From Cadophora sp. MPI-SDFR-AT-0126 (Eukaryota > Ascomycota > Leotiomycetes > Helotiales > Ploettnerulaceae), in NCBI GenBank assembly GCA_020747065.1, contig JAGMVK010000002.1, positions 1 through 64,000 on the forward strand: 64,000 nt of DNA. The letters are read 5' to 3'. A model generated the notes under the pieces. It was not told where the DNA came from and searched no databases. It was given only the letters and a program-made list of their open reading frames with translations. The stretch's first letter is position 1, and each line of letters begins with the position of its first letter. This document shows positions 23,895 through 34,944 of this stretch, in pieces. The position numbers were made by a program, and so were the translations under genes.

Positions 23895-24062
23895 TATCCT
23901 TTAGTCCACTGAGACATTTCCACCGCTAGCAGGGGAAGCGAGATGAGGGACTGCTATTCGCCAGATGATGAGGCTCCTCTGAGGTCCGATTGAGAGGCTA
24001 ATGAGAACCCCTATGTTCTTACCCCTACTAGCGGCGGAAAAGTCTCAGCGAATGAAGGGATA
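23895..24062. mobile_element. Short inverted-repeat element (MITE-like, 168 bp)
   Basis: Arms of about 40 bp face each other. The left begins TATCCTTTAGTCCACTGAGA and the right, reverse-complemented from 24062, begins TATCCCTTCATTCGCTGAGA. Both continue into a CCGCTAG-AGGGG block. About 90 bp lie between the arms with no ORF. Arms and size fit a non-autonomous DNA element. No target duplication is clear. Confidence 0.6.
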
Positions 24063-24259
24063 CCCTTAGACGCCTCTATTAAGTAAGCTCCTCTAAATTA
24101 TTGTGATCTACCCTTTTCCTGGTGGGTGAGAGGCTGATGTGTTCGGCAAGGATATGGTCGAGCTAGTGCGAGAATGATCAGTGGATGGGTTGAGCTTGGC
24201 AAAGTCATTATGGCTAGCTGTTATCCTCTTCCCTTCTTCGCAGCTTCTGAACGCCTTCC

Positions 24260-24480
24260 TGTAACGTTGAAGTGATGGAAGTGCTGAATAGGGGTACTCA
24301 GGGCTAGCCGGGAATATTGCCGGACCAATATCGGACCAGATTCGTGTATATATAGGGCCGCTCCCCCTTCGAGGGCTCCTTACCTTCTTGTTTCCTTCGT
24401 ACCAGACCTATAATATCACTATTTGCCTACCATCTTGCTCCCATACTTGATACTGCACTCAGTGATATTGCGTAGTTACA
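24260..24480 (+). repeat. LTR copy 2 (221 bp, TG...CA)
   Basis: It begins TGTAACGTTGAAGTGATGGA, ends GCGTAGTTACA and has the same orientation as the copy at 1251-1472. It is less AT-shifted than copy 1. The flanking 5-mers (CTTCC before, CTGTT after) do not match, so no target-site duplication supports a simple solo-LTR insertion. Confidence 0.8.
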
Positions 24481-24959
24481 CTGTTGAGGGAAAGAACGTG
24501 GCTTTGTGGCCATTTTTACCTTCCAGGCACACCTACATTACTGAAAGAGCCGCTCTTCATTATGATGTGGACCCTAAATTACCTTGGGATCATCTATTTC
24601 GATCACCCGCACGTCAATTTATTTCATATTCTACCTGGACTGCACACTTTGCTCTCGTCGATTTATTCTCACTACAGCTGAGCTTACAATGTACTGCTCG
24701 CTAAATGAGCCTACATTCCTGTTGTGGAATGGTGTTTGAAAATTCCAAATCATCACCTGGAAATCAACAAAACCATTGATAGTCGGATTTTCGGTACGAC
24801 ATTCACGGCCCTGTTTACTGGTCAGGTTCTGGTCAGGCTCCTGTTGCCAGACACTTGGATTGACTGTCATCGATACGTGCACCGCTATGGCATTTCTGAT
24901 GAAGTCTTTGGCCAAAGTACCTACTAGCCCCCTTCATAATATTTGGACCTGGAAAGTGT
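24481..24959. other. Unassigned stretch after LTR copy 2
   Basis: It has ordinary base composition with several overlapping short ORFs on both strands (for example 24724-24927 +). None carries a recognised motif. It may include the decayed 5' part of the exonuclease pseudogene that follows. Confidence 0.4.
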
Positions 24960-25589
24960 TGCCCTGTTAAAACACAGCTCCGTGTCTACACTCCAGATCT
25001 ATGCCTCTCCAAGTCAACAAACTTTCTTGATCCATATCCACCCCTAGGCGATTCAGCGTTCTCGACTGCTGAAACCAGCGGGCAAACCTTGAAAGGAATT
25101 CTGGAGCCTGATACAATTCCGAGAGTCTTCTTCGATGTCCGTAATAATTCCGACGCACTATTCAGCCATTACGGTATCAAGCTTGCTTGCGTTCATGACC
25201 TCTAGCTTCAAGAACTCGCGACGAGAAATTTCTCCAGAAGATGCGTTAATTGTTTTTTCGAAATACATTGAGAGGAATATAACTTTGTTGGTAAGCGAGA
25301 GGAAGGCGTGGATGGAAACCAAAGCGAAAGGGTTGAACTTGTTTGCGCCCGAGCGTGGGGGCAATTATGAGGTGTTCAACGTTCGCCCATTACACGAACA
25401 TGTTTCGTTGTACTGCATTTAGGATGTCCACTTTGTGCCCAAGCTTTGGCGGCGTTACCACTCCAAATTTTCAGTCGCGTGGGCAGCGAAAGTGCAACAG
25501 GCTAGAAAAGATTGAGTTGTCTTATCACAGATCGCCGCGTTCAACGGCACAGGAAGGCATACGGCCTTGGAGCCTCCGGGGGGGAAGTA
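24960..25589 (+). pseudogene. 3'-5' exonuclease-like (RNase H fold) pseudogene
   Basis: The remnant reads in three frames. ALLKHSSVSTLQIYASPS comes first, then a frame change to SAFSTAETSGQTLKGILE and PRVFFDVRNNSDALFSHYG (the D-x-N-D exonuclease motif region). HDL-stop-LQELATRNFSRRC follows, then another shift to ERNITLLVSERKAWM, GLNLFAPERGGNYEVFNVRP and YCI-stop-DVHFVPKLW. Family members have Gln at the YCI-Q-DV position and Arg where a later TGA falls (RKD-stop-VVLSQ), so these stops look like C-to-T changes. At least two frameshifts and three or more stops make it non-functional. Such proteins are common in ascomycetes and belong to the WRN/DNA_pol_A_exo1-like group. Confidence 0.78.
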
Positions 25590-27870
25590 ATGCGAAATCT
25601 GGATCGTCCTGTAGGACTTGGTGTCAATAAATTTCATGTATTGTTTGCTTAGGTGCATGTAATCAGGGTTTGGCGAGGAAGGAGACCGTGGTAGGAGTGC
25701 CTATCTCATTCGAAGTGGAGAAACCTCGCGGCCATGCCTTCTTCTATCTTTAGTCCTATCATGGTGAGCACTCACTGACACAAATGGACATACGCGGCTA
25801 GGAGGGCTTCAAGTGAGTCTTATTAGTTATACAAAAGAAATAAATAAATAAGAATAGAAACTTTGAATAACTTTTAGCTAAGATTTTTTAGATTTCTTAT
25901 TTTATATCTTATCTAACCTAACATTAGTGTAGTTCAGGTTAGACCTAATTTTATTCTACTCTATTAATTCTAAGACTAGATATTATACTCTTTTATATTG
26001 TGGTGGGGCCGAATGCCTACTACAAGGGTTTTTATTTTTCCGTTTTGGCTGTAGATAGATAGGTTAGCGCCGCTAGACTAATAATTATTATCTTCTTCCT
26101 CTTACTTCTACTACCTAATTAGTCTACGCGCGAGTTATTTCCGTTATTTACTGTGTACTTGACGGCACTACTCTACTCCTTCACAATATTCTAAGATATT
26201 ATTAACTAATTTCCTCTATTCTTTTTTATACCTCCAGTACTACTAGAGGTTATTCCCGCGAGCGATATATACAGAAAAAACGTATAGAAAAAGTGTTCGA
26301 TCGTAATATTTCGCTAAGACCTGCTTCAATTAGCTCGCTATTTATATTGAGGTATTTCATTGGTTTTCGTAGCGAATCTCGTGTACGAGTCTGCGTTAAT
26401 TAGCTGCTCGCTTACTTATTTAAACCGATCAAACGCCCAACCAAAAAATACTAATTCTTACTATAAATTACAACTCCACAACAACAACTTGAAATAAAAT
26501 AATTTTAATTGTAAAAGATACGGAGTAATCAATTCTATAATTTTTGATAATTATATTATTTTAGTATAATGTACTTTACGTATTAAAATATATTTAGTAT
26601 ATTAACTAATTCTTTATAGCCTTATATCTCTTGTAATTAGTACTTATATATTTATAAAAGCTAATCTTAAGTATAAGAGAGAGTAGTATATAAAGGACTC
26701 TTACTTAGGCGATATTTATTAAATTGAGTATAAATATTAATTTAATTTTTAACTAAAACTCACGTACTTACTCGTACTTTTAAAATAAATAAAATAAAGA
26801 TAATATAAACTAGGATATACTAAAAGATATATTATAATCTAATAGTTATTTATACGTTAAAATCATTAAATTATATAAAGAATTAGTAGAGTTATTATGA
26901 TTTTACGAAAAATCACGTTTTTTGGTTGGGTGTTTGAGCGGTATGGGCGTTTGACCGGTTTAAACGAGTACTCTACGCGAAAATTAGTGCCTTAGGCTGT
27001 AAGGCAAGGCAAATGTAAACTACCTAGGTAGCAGCTACGAGGGGTGGCCGAAATAGGGGGTTAGACGTTACAGGGTATCCAAGGTTTCGATCTTAAGTTA
27101 GTTCGTGCCAAATCATCGCACTTTATTATATATCTCGGGCGCTTAGAGAATCGAAATGTTTACTGCGCCTAGACCCCCTTTTCCTTCTCGAGGTATGAGC
27201 ATTCCGCTTCTCAACTACGGTGTTTCCGACAAAGCACTGGAGAGAAAACATTATCTTTACCACTATGAAGCTTATACAGCTAAAAGGAGCGTGAAGGAGT
27301 ATGCTTAGTTAGATCTTTATGTTTTAATTAAAGGAAATCTTTGATTTTTATGTAGGCGTAATTATTCAGATAGATATCCCAATCATACTAATAATAAGAG
27401 AATAAACTGATTTCCTCTAGGTGGCTTCATTTGCATAGTAGGAGGATTTAGAAGAGCGATGGCAATATGTTTAGGAAGTGAGTTTTAGGTTACAATTAGT
27501 TAACGCCTTTGAGTCTTGGACTTATATGACAGTCGCTCGCCGGGCCTTTTGAGATCTTTAAGATCACTTCTGAAGTCAGGACATGGGCCCCTTAGATGTT
27601 CACGATGCGGTTATGCTACCTGTCACACCCTAGCCGCTTCACGACAGAGCCTCTGACTGCGATGAGGACTGCAGATAGGCATGATTCAACGATCGAGAAT
27701 CTCCTCTGAGAAAGAGCATGAGTCTCGACCTTGACAATTAATCTGGACTAATGTTTTCCGTGATCACGAGGACGATTTATGTCTCTGGCGGCAGCGTCGA
27801 CGATTCTAATGTCCCGAATCCCACGATACGAAAAATTTTATTCCAGACTTCAGTCGTTGGTGGAGTTTAT
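25590..27870. other. Long AT-rich gene-free tract
   Basis: From about 25810 to 26990 the sequence is very AT-rich with stops in every frame, consistent with RIP-mutated repeats. One inverted-repeat element within it is listed separately. From 27000 to 27870 composition returns to normal, but no gene, RNA or repeat is recognised. Confidence 0.55.
26421..26962. mobile_element. AT-rich inverted-repeat element (542 bp, TA-bounded)
   Basis: The left end reads TAAACCGATCAAACGCCCAA and the right end, reverse-complemented from 26962, reads TAAACCGGTCAAACGCCCAT. Both ends also carry CCCAACCAAAAAA; on the right an extra ACCGCTCAAACA unit is inserted. The interior is almost pure AT with no ORF. The TA ends suit a pogo/Fot-like or other Tc1/mariner-superfamily non-autonomous copy that was heavily mutated. 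Confidence 0.6.
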
Positions 27871-29691
27871 TCAAGTATCTAGTCTACGTAAGACGTCGAG
27901 CATAGTGTTGCTATTCTGGCTATAAGAATTTTGAGTTGGAAGGTTGGAAGCATGGCATAACATTATTGGGACCAGTTGAGGTGAAAGATTTCTTGAGAAG
28001 CGTCGACTGTCCAAACGAACATCCAGCTGGACTATCAAGCACGCCAATGGAGCAATCGCATCAACAGAATGAAGTAGGTTAAACCAGGTCTCGATCGATT
28101 CAGCTGAGCCCTTCCTCTCTTCTCTTACTATTCGGAAGCAGTAATTATTGACAACAGTTTGCATTCTCACTGCCTTAGCTTCCTGGAAGAGCCCAGGATG
28201 CGACCAGGCGGATCTGCCGCTTGCAGTCTGGCTTCCTGTAGATGAGACCAGATACTCTTCATTCGGCGTGGGGTTGTTTTTGAGCGTTCTATCCAGCAAT
28301 TGAGAGGCGCTCCACTCGAAGGAGCTCTTGAGCAGTGTAAGGGAAAAGGTGTTGACGGTCAGCATCCGGCAGGATCTTCTTATCTGGCCCAAGATAGGCG
28401 TCACCCAGCGAGAGATCGTACGTTGAGTAAAGTCTTGCCACCACAAGTCTCAGTACTGCCCACGCAATACTGTGAAGAGGAATAAGCATTATCATGGGAA
28501 GGTTGAAACAGGGTTTCACCTACTGCATGCTGACACACATCCTCTGTCCAGAATGCGAATGGCCACAGATGTCTAGACATTTCACAGGATATGGTTCCTT
28601 CGTTTGGATTACCCACCTTTCTGGAATCCATTCTTCAGCATTGGGAACGGCTTTCGAATTGCGATGCATCGAATATGGCTGTGCCGAAACGATGGCCCGT
28701 GTTATGTCAACAATAGCTCTTGTGGAATGGAGACTCGAGCTTACCCCTGCTGATATGGTATAACCATCAACTACAACATTCTGGCCTGCCTTCACATGTC
28801 GTCTGGACGAAAATGGGGTCAGAGGATCTCTCCGCAGCCGTTTTCGGATAACGTAGTAAAGATACGAAAGTTTCAGGACAGCTGAGAGATTGAGTTCATA
28901 TCCGGGGGTGATACTAGCATCCCATAGCTCTTGTCGCAGTTTCAATTGTCGTTCTCTGTTCTCTGACAGAGTCATCTGCCACGACATCTAGGAAAGCACG
29001 TCTGCGGTAGTTAAGCTACCTAATAGCTGTCAGATATTCAGTCAGAAATCTGTCAGAGATACTCGTAGTAGCAAAGGAGCGGTCCATGCAATGGCTTGCC
29101 ACATACGTCGGGCTTGGGATGACTCGTGCGAGCTCGTTTTTGTTAAGATTTTGAGTAAGCTCAGCAGCTTAATTGGGGATCATTTCATCTGTCGGGCCAG
29201 TATTCTTGACGGCTTTCTTGGCCGTAGCTAATGTATATTAATGGACACCAGTGGAGGCGTTTTGGAGCCCCTTTTCAGAATCGGGAAACCATGACTGCCT
29301 GAAAAGAACTGTCAAGACTTCTAGGAAGATATTAGACGGTTGGAACAATGGTTTAAGGCCTGTACTTACTCGGATACTAACACATCAGACGAACTGGTAC
29401 TAATGACAGGGTTTCTGAAATAGGAACGAGGATGAACTCGATCCTCGTCCGGTCTCCTTCGCATGAGAGACTGTCAATAGAATCTCTCGAGCCAAACACG
29501 ATGTCTGACATCAGGTCACATGCCAGGTAGCGCAACAGCGGGTTCATGTCTGTAATTCCTCGGCTGGAGCTTATTTCTCCATCGATCTGTTCAGAAAGCT
29601 TGTCAACGAGTAACTTGAAACGTTCTAGTGACCCTGCAGAGACAATGACATCTCCCGCCCGTTCAGCTTCCTCCAACCCCATCTGTAGCAT
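27871..29691 (-). pseudogene. Cytochrome P450 pseudogene, 5'-truncated and frame-broken
   Basis: Fragments in order on the minus strand are MNPLLRYLACDLMSDIVFGS (about 29530, helix C-D area), a degraded I-helix region (AS HCMD...SISDRFLTEYL near 29070), and ENRERQLKLRQELWDASITP. Next come a K-helix region where LRRDPLTPFSSRRH survives, NVVVDGYTISAGVSSSL, and MHRNSKAVPNAEEWIPERW. A heme region survives as SHSGQRMCVSMQ, followed in another frame by LRLVVARLYSTYDLSLGDAY, the usual P450 tail. The ExxR glutamate and the FxxGxR heme loop are altered and the gene needs several frame changes. The N-terminal membrane anchor is absent, the sequence abutting the regulator remnant. It may once have served a metabolite pathway; now it appears dead. 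Confidence 0.75.
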
Positions 29692-31180
29692 TGAGATCCT
29701 CTACTGAAGTGCACCATCAAACATACCTTCGCGCCTAGGCCGAGTTTCTAAAGGGTATCAGTTGCCTGTTGTCGTATACTCTGATCACGACACTTGAGCA
29801 GTACAGGATAGACGCTTGGTATTATATAGCCGTCAAATGTGAAACTAGCAGGCGGCTCATCAAGCTTTGCAGATTCAAGCTCGATAAGCGCTTTCGTAAG
29901 ATCAAGAATCTCTCGAAACTTTGGCGTGACCTCATCATAAACCGACTCTCCTCGAAAATGGTCGACGTTGTTCGCGGCATCCAGCGTCTTGAAGCGGAGA
30001 TCAAGAGCAAGTATAGCCGTGCGAGTCTCTGGTGGCTTCCATTCTAGATGATTTGACAATGGTTCAAACGCACGATACCAGAGCTCGACAGTTTTGAGAT
30101 ATTTCTGTCGTAGCTCAGAAATCGAGGCACTTTTCGTTAAGGAGGTCGGCTCGGTTTCTGGTCTCGGCATCTTGCTTCGCACCCTAGGCGTACTGGTACG
30201 CGACCCAATGAAGAAATTCGTGCCGAAAGAACTCGTAGTAGAGTTTTGTTTGTTCAGGAGTTTTGAAAATAGATGGCATAAGCACGACCGCTTTGTCGGG
30301 CGTACTAGCTCCGGGTTCACTAGTCAGATCAATGGTCACGGCGTCTTGTGTGATCACTGAATCATTATCTAACTGATCAAAGGCTCGAATGGTCTCATGT
30401 CTCTTATCAGAACTCCCAAGTCTCGATTTGATACCTGACATTCCAGGAAGAAGATATTCTTTGACGAGCTTGAGTCCGTTTCGAACCTGACTGATTGCAG
30501 ATTGTATGTCACCATTGAACGCCTCGAAGCATACTATCAGCAAGCAGGCTACTAGCGCAGAACTGATGTCTCCATTCCCCGTCGTGAACCGCTGCTTCAG
30601 CTGTTTCATAGCCCGATCATACTGTTGTAACGTGAATTAATGATATTCCCTTCCAGAGAATTCAGATATTCCTGAAGCCGTCCCTAGCTTCTCAGCCAGC
30701 TGCATCGAGGGCCCAGTGCAGGGCTCCAATTACAATGACTAAGTTGCGGATCGCAGCACTGGCTTCACAGGATTGAAGTACGATACGATTCCACAACGAT
30801 ATGTCAAATATGCCAGCCAGAGTCTTAGCAGTCTTGTCTCAAAAGATTGTGAAGTAGCAAAAACCTCCTCACTACTAGATAACGAGGTACTTGGTGACAA
30901 TCCGGGAGTGATAAACTAGCATTGGATACCTTTTTTCTTACCCGGATTGTTAAATATGAGGCCACTCTGCTTCATTTGTACCAAAATGTTTACCTTCCCG
31001 ACAATCAGGCAGTTTGCACAGGTTGGAGGGCCCTCGACCCATGCTTCCTGCCGCTTCCTGAAGTACATTAGCCTGTATCATCCTCAAGTCGTGTTCTAAA
31101 GTACATACTCACAAGGTCTTATGCCTTGAACAACGATGGACTGTCTTTCCAACATTCTTACCCTTCATGACATGACTGCG
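29692..31180 (-). pseudogene. Zn2Cys6 fungal transcription factor pseudogene
   Basis: On the minus strand near 31060 a piece reading GPPTCANCL resembles the second half of a Zn2Cys6 cluster, but most cluster Cys codons are lost. The middle shows SLWNRIVLQSCEASAAIRNL and LVIVIGALHWALDAAG, then a frame change to LQQYDRAMKQLKQRF and ISSALVACLLIVCFEAFNGD, typical of the C-terminal regulatory region of this family. A further frame change near 30220 leads to KYLKTVELWYRAFEPLSN, and the end is broken by a stop (IRQQATDTL-stop). It abuts the truncated P450 on the same strand. No intact regulator lies nearer to the PKS. Confidence 0.7.
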
Positions 31181-32826
31181 CATCATTTATCGAGTGATCC
31201 TATCGCCTCTGACATCCGTATTTACGAACAGGAATGTTTTCTCTATTCTAGAATACTTCCAAATTTTATTAGAAGCTAGAATGTGATAGTGTTTTAGGCG
31301 AGAAAAGCGTATGTTGTTCCCTTAAACAAACGTCATTTCGAGAATAAGTCATCCCTACTTGCGGCCTTCCTGAATCCGATTACTTGTAGTGAATCTTGTT
31401 GGCGCCTTATTACCCAAAGTCCCATAATTCTAAATCAGAAAATCGAAAATGTAAAATCAATAACGGAGAAAGTGGAGATATTCTGGTGCGATGCTGAGCC
31501 AATAAGAGATCCGTTCCGTAATTAGGTAAGGCGGATAAGCAGTAAGCTCGCTTAGTAGAAACGTTGCGCCAGTAAGAGGCTCGTTTCCTAATCGAGTAAG
31601 AGGGATGAACAGTATTAGGCTAGCCCGGTGGAGAGAGCTGCTTAATTAGGAAATGAGTGTCTTATTTGCTAAAGTGGGGCGGGCAGGTTCTCTTCGCCCC
31701 TTGACATAGATAGATAGAAGCTGGAAAGGAAAGAAAGAAATCGTATGAGCATGTCACTCACTCACTCGCGCGAGATTAGGAATTCTTGTAAGACTCACTC
31801 ACGACAGAGGAAGGCCTTGTGATAGATAGGTGTGTGTGGAGCAAGCAAGATCAGCAACACAGACCCTTGGCTCCTTCTGTATCAGAAAAGAAATCGTATG
31901 ACCATGTCAGTACAGTAGATCAACCCACCCACCCACCATGGGAGAAAAGATTACCAACTAACAAGGACCAACGAATCAGCATCGAGAAATCTAGGTACGG
32001 ACTGCGTATCGCCGTGAGCATTTCAGGAGGAAATACGGAGGAGTAGTCGGAATTGGTGGCGGGCTGTAGCAACCCAAGAAGAGATGAGATTTTGTCCTTC
32101 TCCTCTATACTTTGCAAGTGACTAGCGCTCTCTTGGTGTGTTTGAGTTGTGGTAGGTGTAGTGATCACGAAGTGTTGACCTTGGAATACCATACCCCCAC
32201 TCCACTCACGGCGTGCTTTTTGTAAAGACTCGCCAGCCATTTGCAATCTCCGCGCGCACATATGACGTCATACTTCATATATTCAGACTTTTTAGTAAGA
32301 ACAACTCATAGTCTCTAAGTTTGAGAGAAATCGATTGAAGAAGCAAAAGATAATTAATTATTGAAGTTGGTAGGTATAACTGGGCGGTGAGTCAAGCGAG
32401 GCGGCGGAAGGGGGGCGGGCGTGAGACATCAGGTTTCGGTGTTAAGCGCATAATGACAGGTAAGATTGTCCTTTCCAAGATCCGGTGAAAAATATTCTGA
32501 TACCGTATTCTTGGCGAGCCAGCTAAGTTTAAGTAAGATTAAGTAGTGACTGCGTCAGGATCAGCTGTGTTAGGAAGGTGGTTTTGCTTGGCAAGTGAGC
32601 AGCAGAATTGAAGGGGATTGGTAGGTTTCCCGACGAGAAGAGTACCCTGTTTCCTGGCAACGTCACCAGCGAGTAACTTCGCGGAATTGATAGATTAGAA
32701 AGAACCGAACTCATTGATATATAAGCTAAGGCAGAGAAAGGGGGTCATGCTTTTACGGGAAGAACTTTTCGGTCTCCTCGTAATTTTCCCATCCTGGGAA
32801 GTTGTTCTTAAAGTCGTGTTGCAGTC
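31181..32826. other. Intergenic region with repeats, no clear gene
   Basis: About 1.6 kb. It includes imperfect repeats at 31497-31660 (listed separately), short simple repeats (ATAGATAGATAG near 31706) and a minus-strand ORF at 31920-32261 that I cannot classify. The 3' end holds the carboxylesterase promoter, with a TATATAA-like stretch near 32717. Confidence 0.45.
31497..31660. repeat. Imperfect direct and inverted repeat cluster
   Basis: Unit A (31497-31556, containing AATAAGAGATCCGTTCCGTA) and unit B (31566-31625, containing AGTAAGAGGCTCGTTTCCTA) are diverged direct copies about 69 bp apart. A third piece near 31631-31660 (AATTAGGAAATGAG) is an inverted relative of unit B. Origin is unknown; a decayed terminal region of a DNA transposon is one option. 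Confidence 0.45.
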
Positions 32827-34944
32827 ATGTTTAGCAAGCAGTTTGTTCTGGTTCTCGTCACTGGTACCGCACTGGCGATACCTTCGCCTACCAGTTTGGA
32901 ATCGGACATCACTATCTTGAGTGACAATGATCTCGCAGGTATGCAATTTATGCTCCTGTCCCATTATCACTCAGTCGGAAAAAAAGGGAAAAAAGAAAAG
33001 ATAATGGCTCATTTCAGATTCTAGGAGCCGGAGGGCCTGGTAGCGCTTTCGGCGCTCTTTACCTCTCCCGTGAACAATCCTATGAGTCTGCCCTCGCTTC
33101 ATGCGAAGCCCTCGGCGAGCAATTGTGGTCTCCAGATACATATAACCGGGCGACCGAGATTCTGGGTGATCACCTCAAATCAGTCCAGCAAAGTCAAGCG
33201 TGGATCTCTTCAAAGGGGGGGAAAAGCCGTGCGATCAAGAGCTCGGGTCAATTCGTAACTCCCAAAGGTTCCTCGAGACTTCCTGTATTGTGCACGCAAA
33301 CTGCACCGTACTCGAACTCTACATTTGCGGACATCAGTGAGAGTTGGCAGGTTCAGGTGCAATCGAACAATGAGACACTCACTGGGTACGTTCTTTTCTT
33401 GGCGCCCTCGTGGAGAACAGTCAAGCTTGCTGACAACCAGATGTAGCTTCAGAGATCGAGTTACGTTTCGATTCCGGGGAGTTCGTCTCGCACCGCAGCC
33501 GCAGCGCTTCACTTATCCAACGAAGTACACTGGTTTCGGCGAAGTCGTGCCGGCGGTGGAATATGGCCCAGCGTGCACTCAAGCCAGCGGCGGCTCAGAA
33601 GACTGTCTCTTCCTGAACATCTGGACCCCTTCCCTCCCCTTCCCGCGCAGCGTATTGAAGTCCAAGAAGCTCAAGCCTGTCTTGTTCTGGATCTTCGGCG
33701 GCGGCTTCGTCGAGAACTCAGCTGCTGATCCTAACTTCGATGGTGGGAATATGGCTTCCCGTGGAGATGTGGTCATGGTCGCAGTCAACTACCGCGTGGG
33801 CGCTTTCGGCTTCCTTGCTCTGAAAGACGGCGTCACGAACGGCAACTTTGGGATTGCAGATCAGCTTCTTGGCTTGGACTGGGTGAAGGAACATATCCAG
33901 GACTTTGGCGGTGATCCGGAACACGTCACTATCGTTGGCCAATCTTCAGGTGCAGCTTCAGTGCGAGCATTCATGGCTTCTCCCTTTCCTGCTGGTAAAT
34001 TCGTGGCGGCTGTGCCGATGAGCACGCCTGGGGGCCCCTACGCTCCCGGCTTTTCGGACTATTTGTCGATTGATGAGTATCATGATGTAGCTGCCGGTGG
34101 CATGCTCAACGCAACAAACTGCACCGATGCTCAATCCCAAGTTGATTGTTTGCGAAATATCGATGCAGCAACACTCGTGCGCGTGGGAGCGTCTGCTGGC
34201 ATGCTCGTTGTTGACGGAAGAATTCTCTCTAGCAAGGCCCTCCCACTGAACAAAGGCACCAAAGCCCCGTACCGACTCATGACGGGTTTCCTTCGCGACG
34301 ACTCCGCGCCCTTTCTCAGATTCACGCCTAACATAACAGCGGAGGATCAGGATGAGTGGCTGACAGGTCAAGGGCTCCCTATCCTACCAAGCTCCCTCTT
34401 TCCCCGACCGAACGCGCAGAACGAAACCGTGGCAGTCTATCACGTCGGCGCACGACTCGCTACAGACTTTGGCTATCGCTGCCCCGCCCAAGCCACCGCA
34501 TATGCCGGGCTGAACAATGGTGTCTTCAAGGAGATATACTTGTTTGAATTCGAGCGCACCTATCAAACTCCCGACTGGCCACGCCTCGACCTATGCGAAG
34601 CGCCACGATCTCCACGCCATCCATTCGGGGATCCAAATGCGGAGATTGAAAATTTCCACTGCCACTCGGGTCAGTTGTTGTGGGTGTTTGGCAACATCCG
34701 GCGATTCGGGCTACCGTATCGTGATGGGAGGGGTGATGCGGAGTTTGAGAAGGAAATTCTTGATAGATGGGCGGCATTCATTCGAGGAGGTACTCCTGAT
34801 GTCAAGTCAAAGTCAAGGTGGAAGCCCTCCGTTGCTAAAAAGTTGCAAACGATGTCTCTGAAATGGCCAAGGTCATCGATGGTTGAATTTCGGGATCTCG
34901 AGCAGTGCGAGTGGATTGGAGAGCCGCTTGACTATCTGGCTTGA
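32827..34944 (+). CDS. Secreted type-B carboxylesterase with Cys-containing N-terminal region
   Basis: Three exons (32827-32938, 33025-33385, 33447-34944) join in frame to 656 aa, with introns of 86 and 61 bp. The signal peptide is MFSKQFVLVLVTGTALA. Residues about 45-155 (REQSYESALASCEALGEQLW and the following region) form an extra N-terminal segment often seen in fungal members. The alpha/beta-hydrolase core follows: GSEDCLFLNIWTP, LFWIFGGGFVENSA (oxyanion loop), MVAVNYRVGAFGFL, GNFGIADQLLGLDWV. The nucleophile elbow is TIVGQSSGAASV (Ser about 322; most relatives have GESAG), and FHCHSGQLLWVFG carries the His (about 562). It probably hydrolyses extracellular esters or lipids. No damage is seen. 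Confidence 0.92.

Noticed and set aside
24260..24480. 3' LTR of a single giant element starting at 1251
   Set aside because: The interior carries ordinary fungal genes rather than gag-pol, so the two LTRs cannot be the ends of one retrotransposon.
28494..28763. Plus-strand ORFs over the P450 pseudogene
   Set aside because: Antisense of recognisable P450 sequence.
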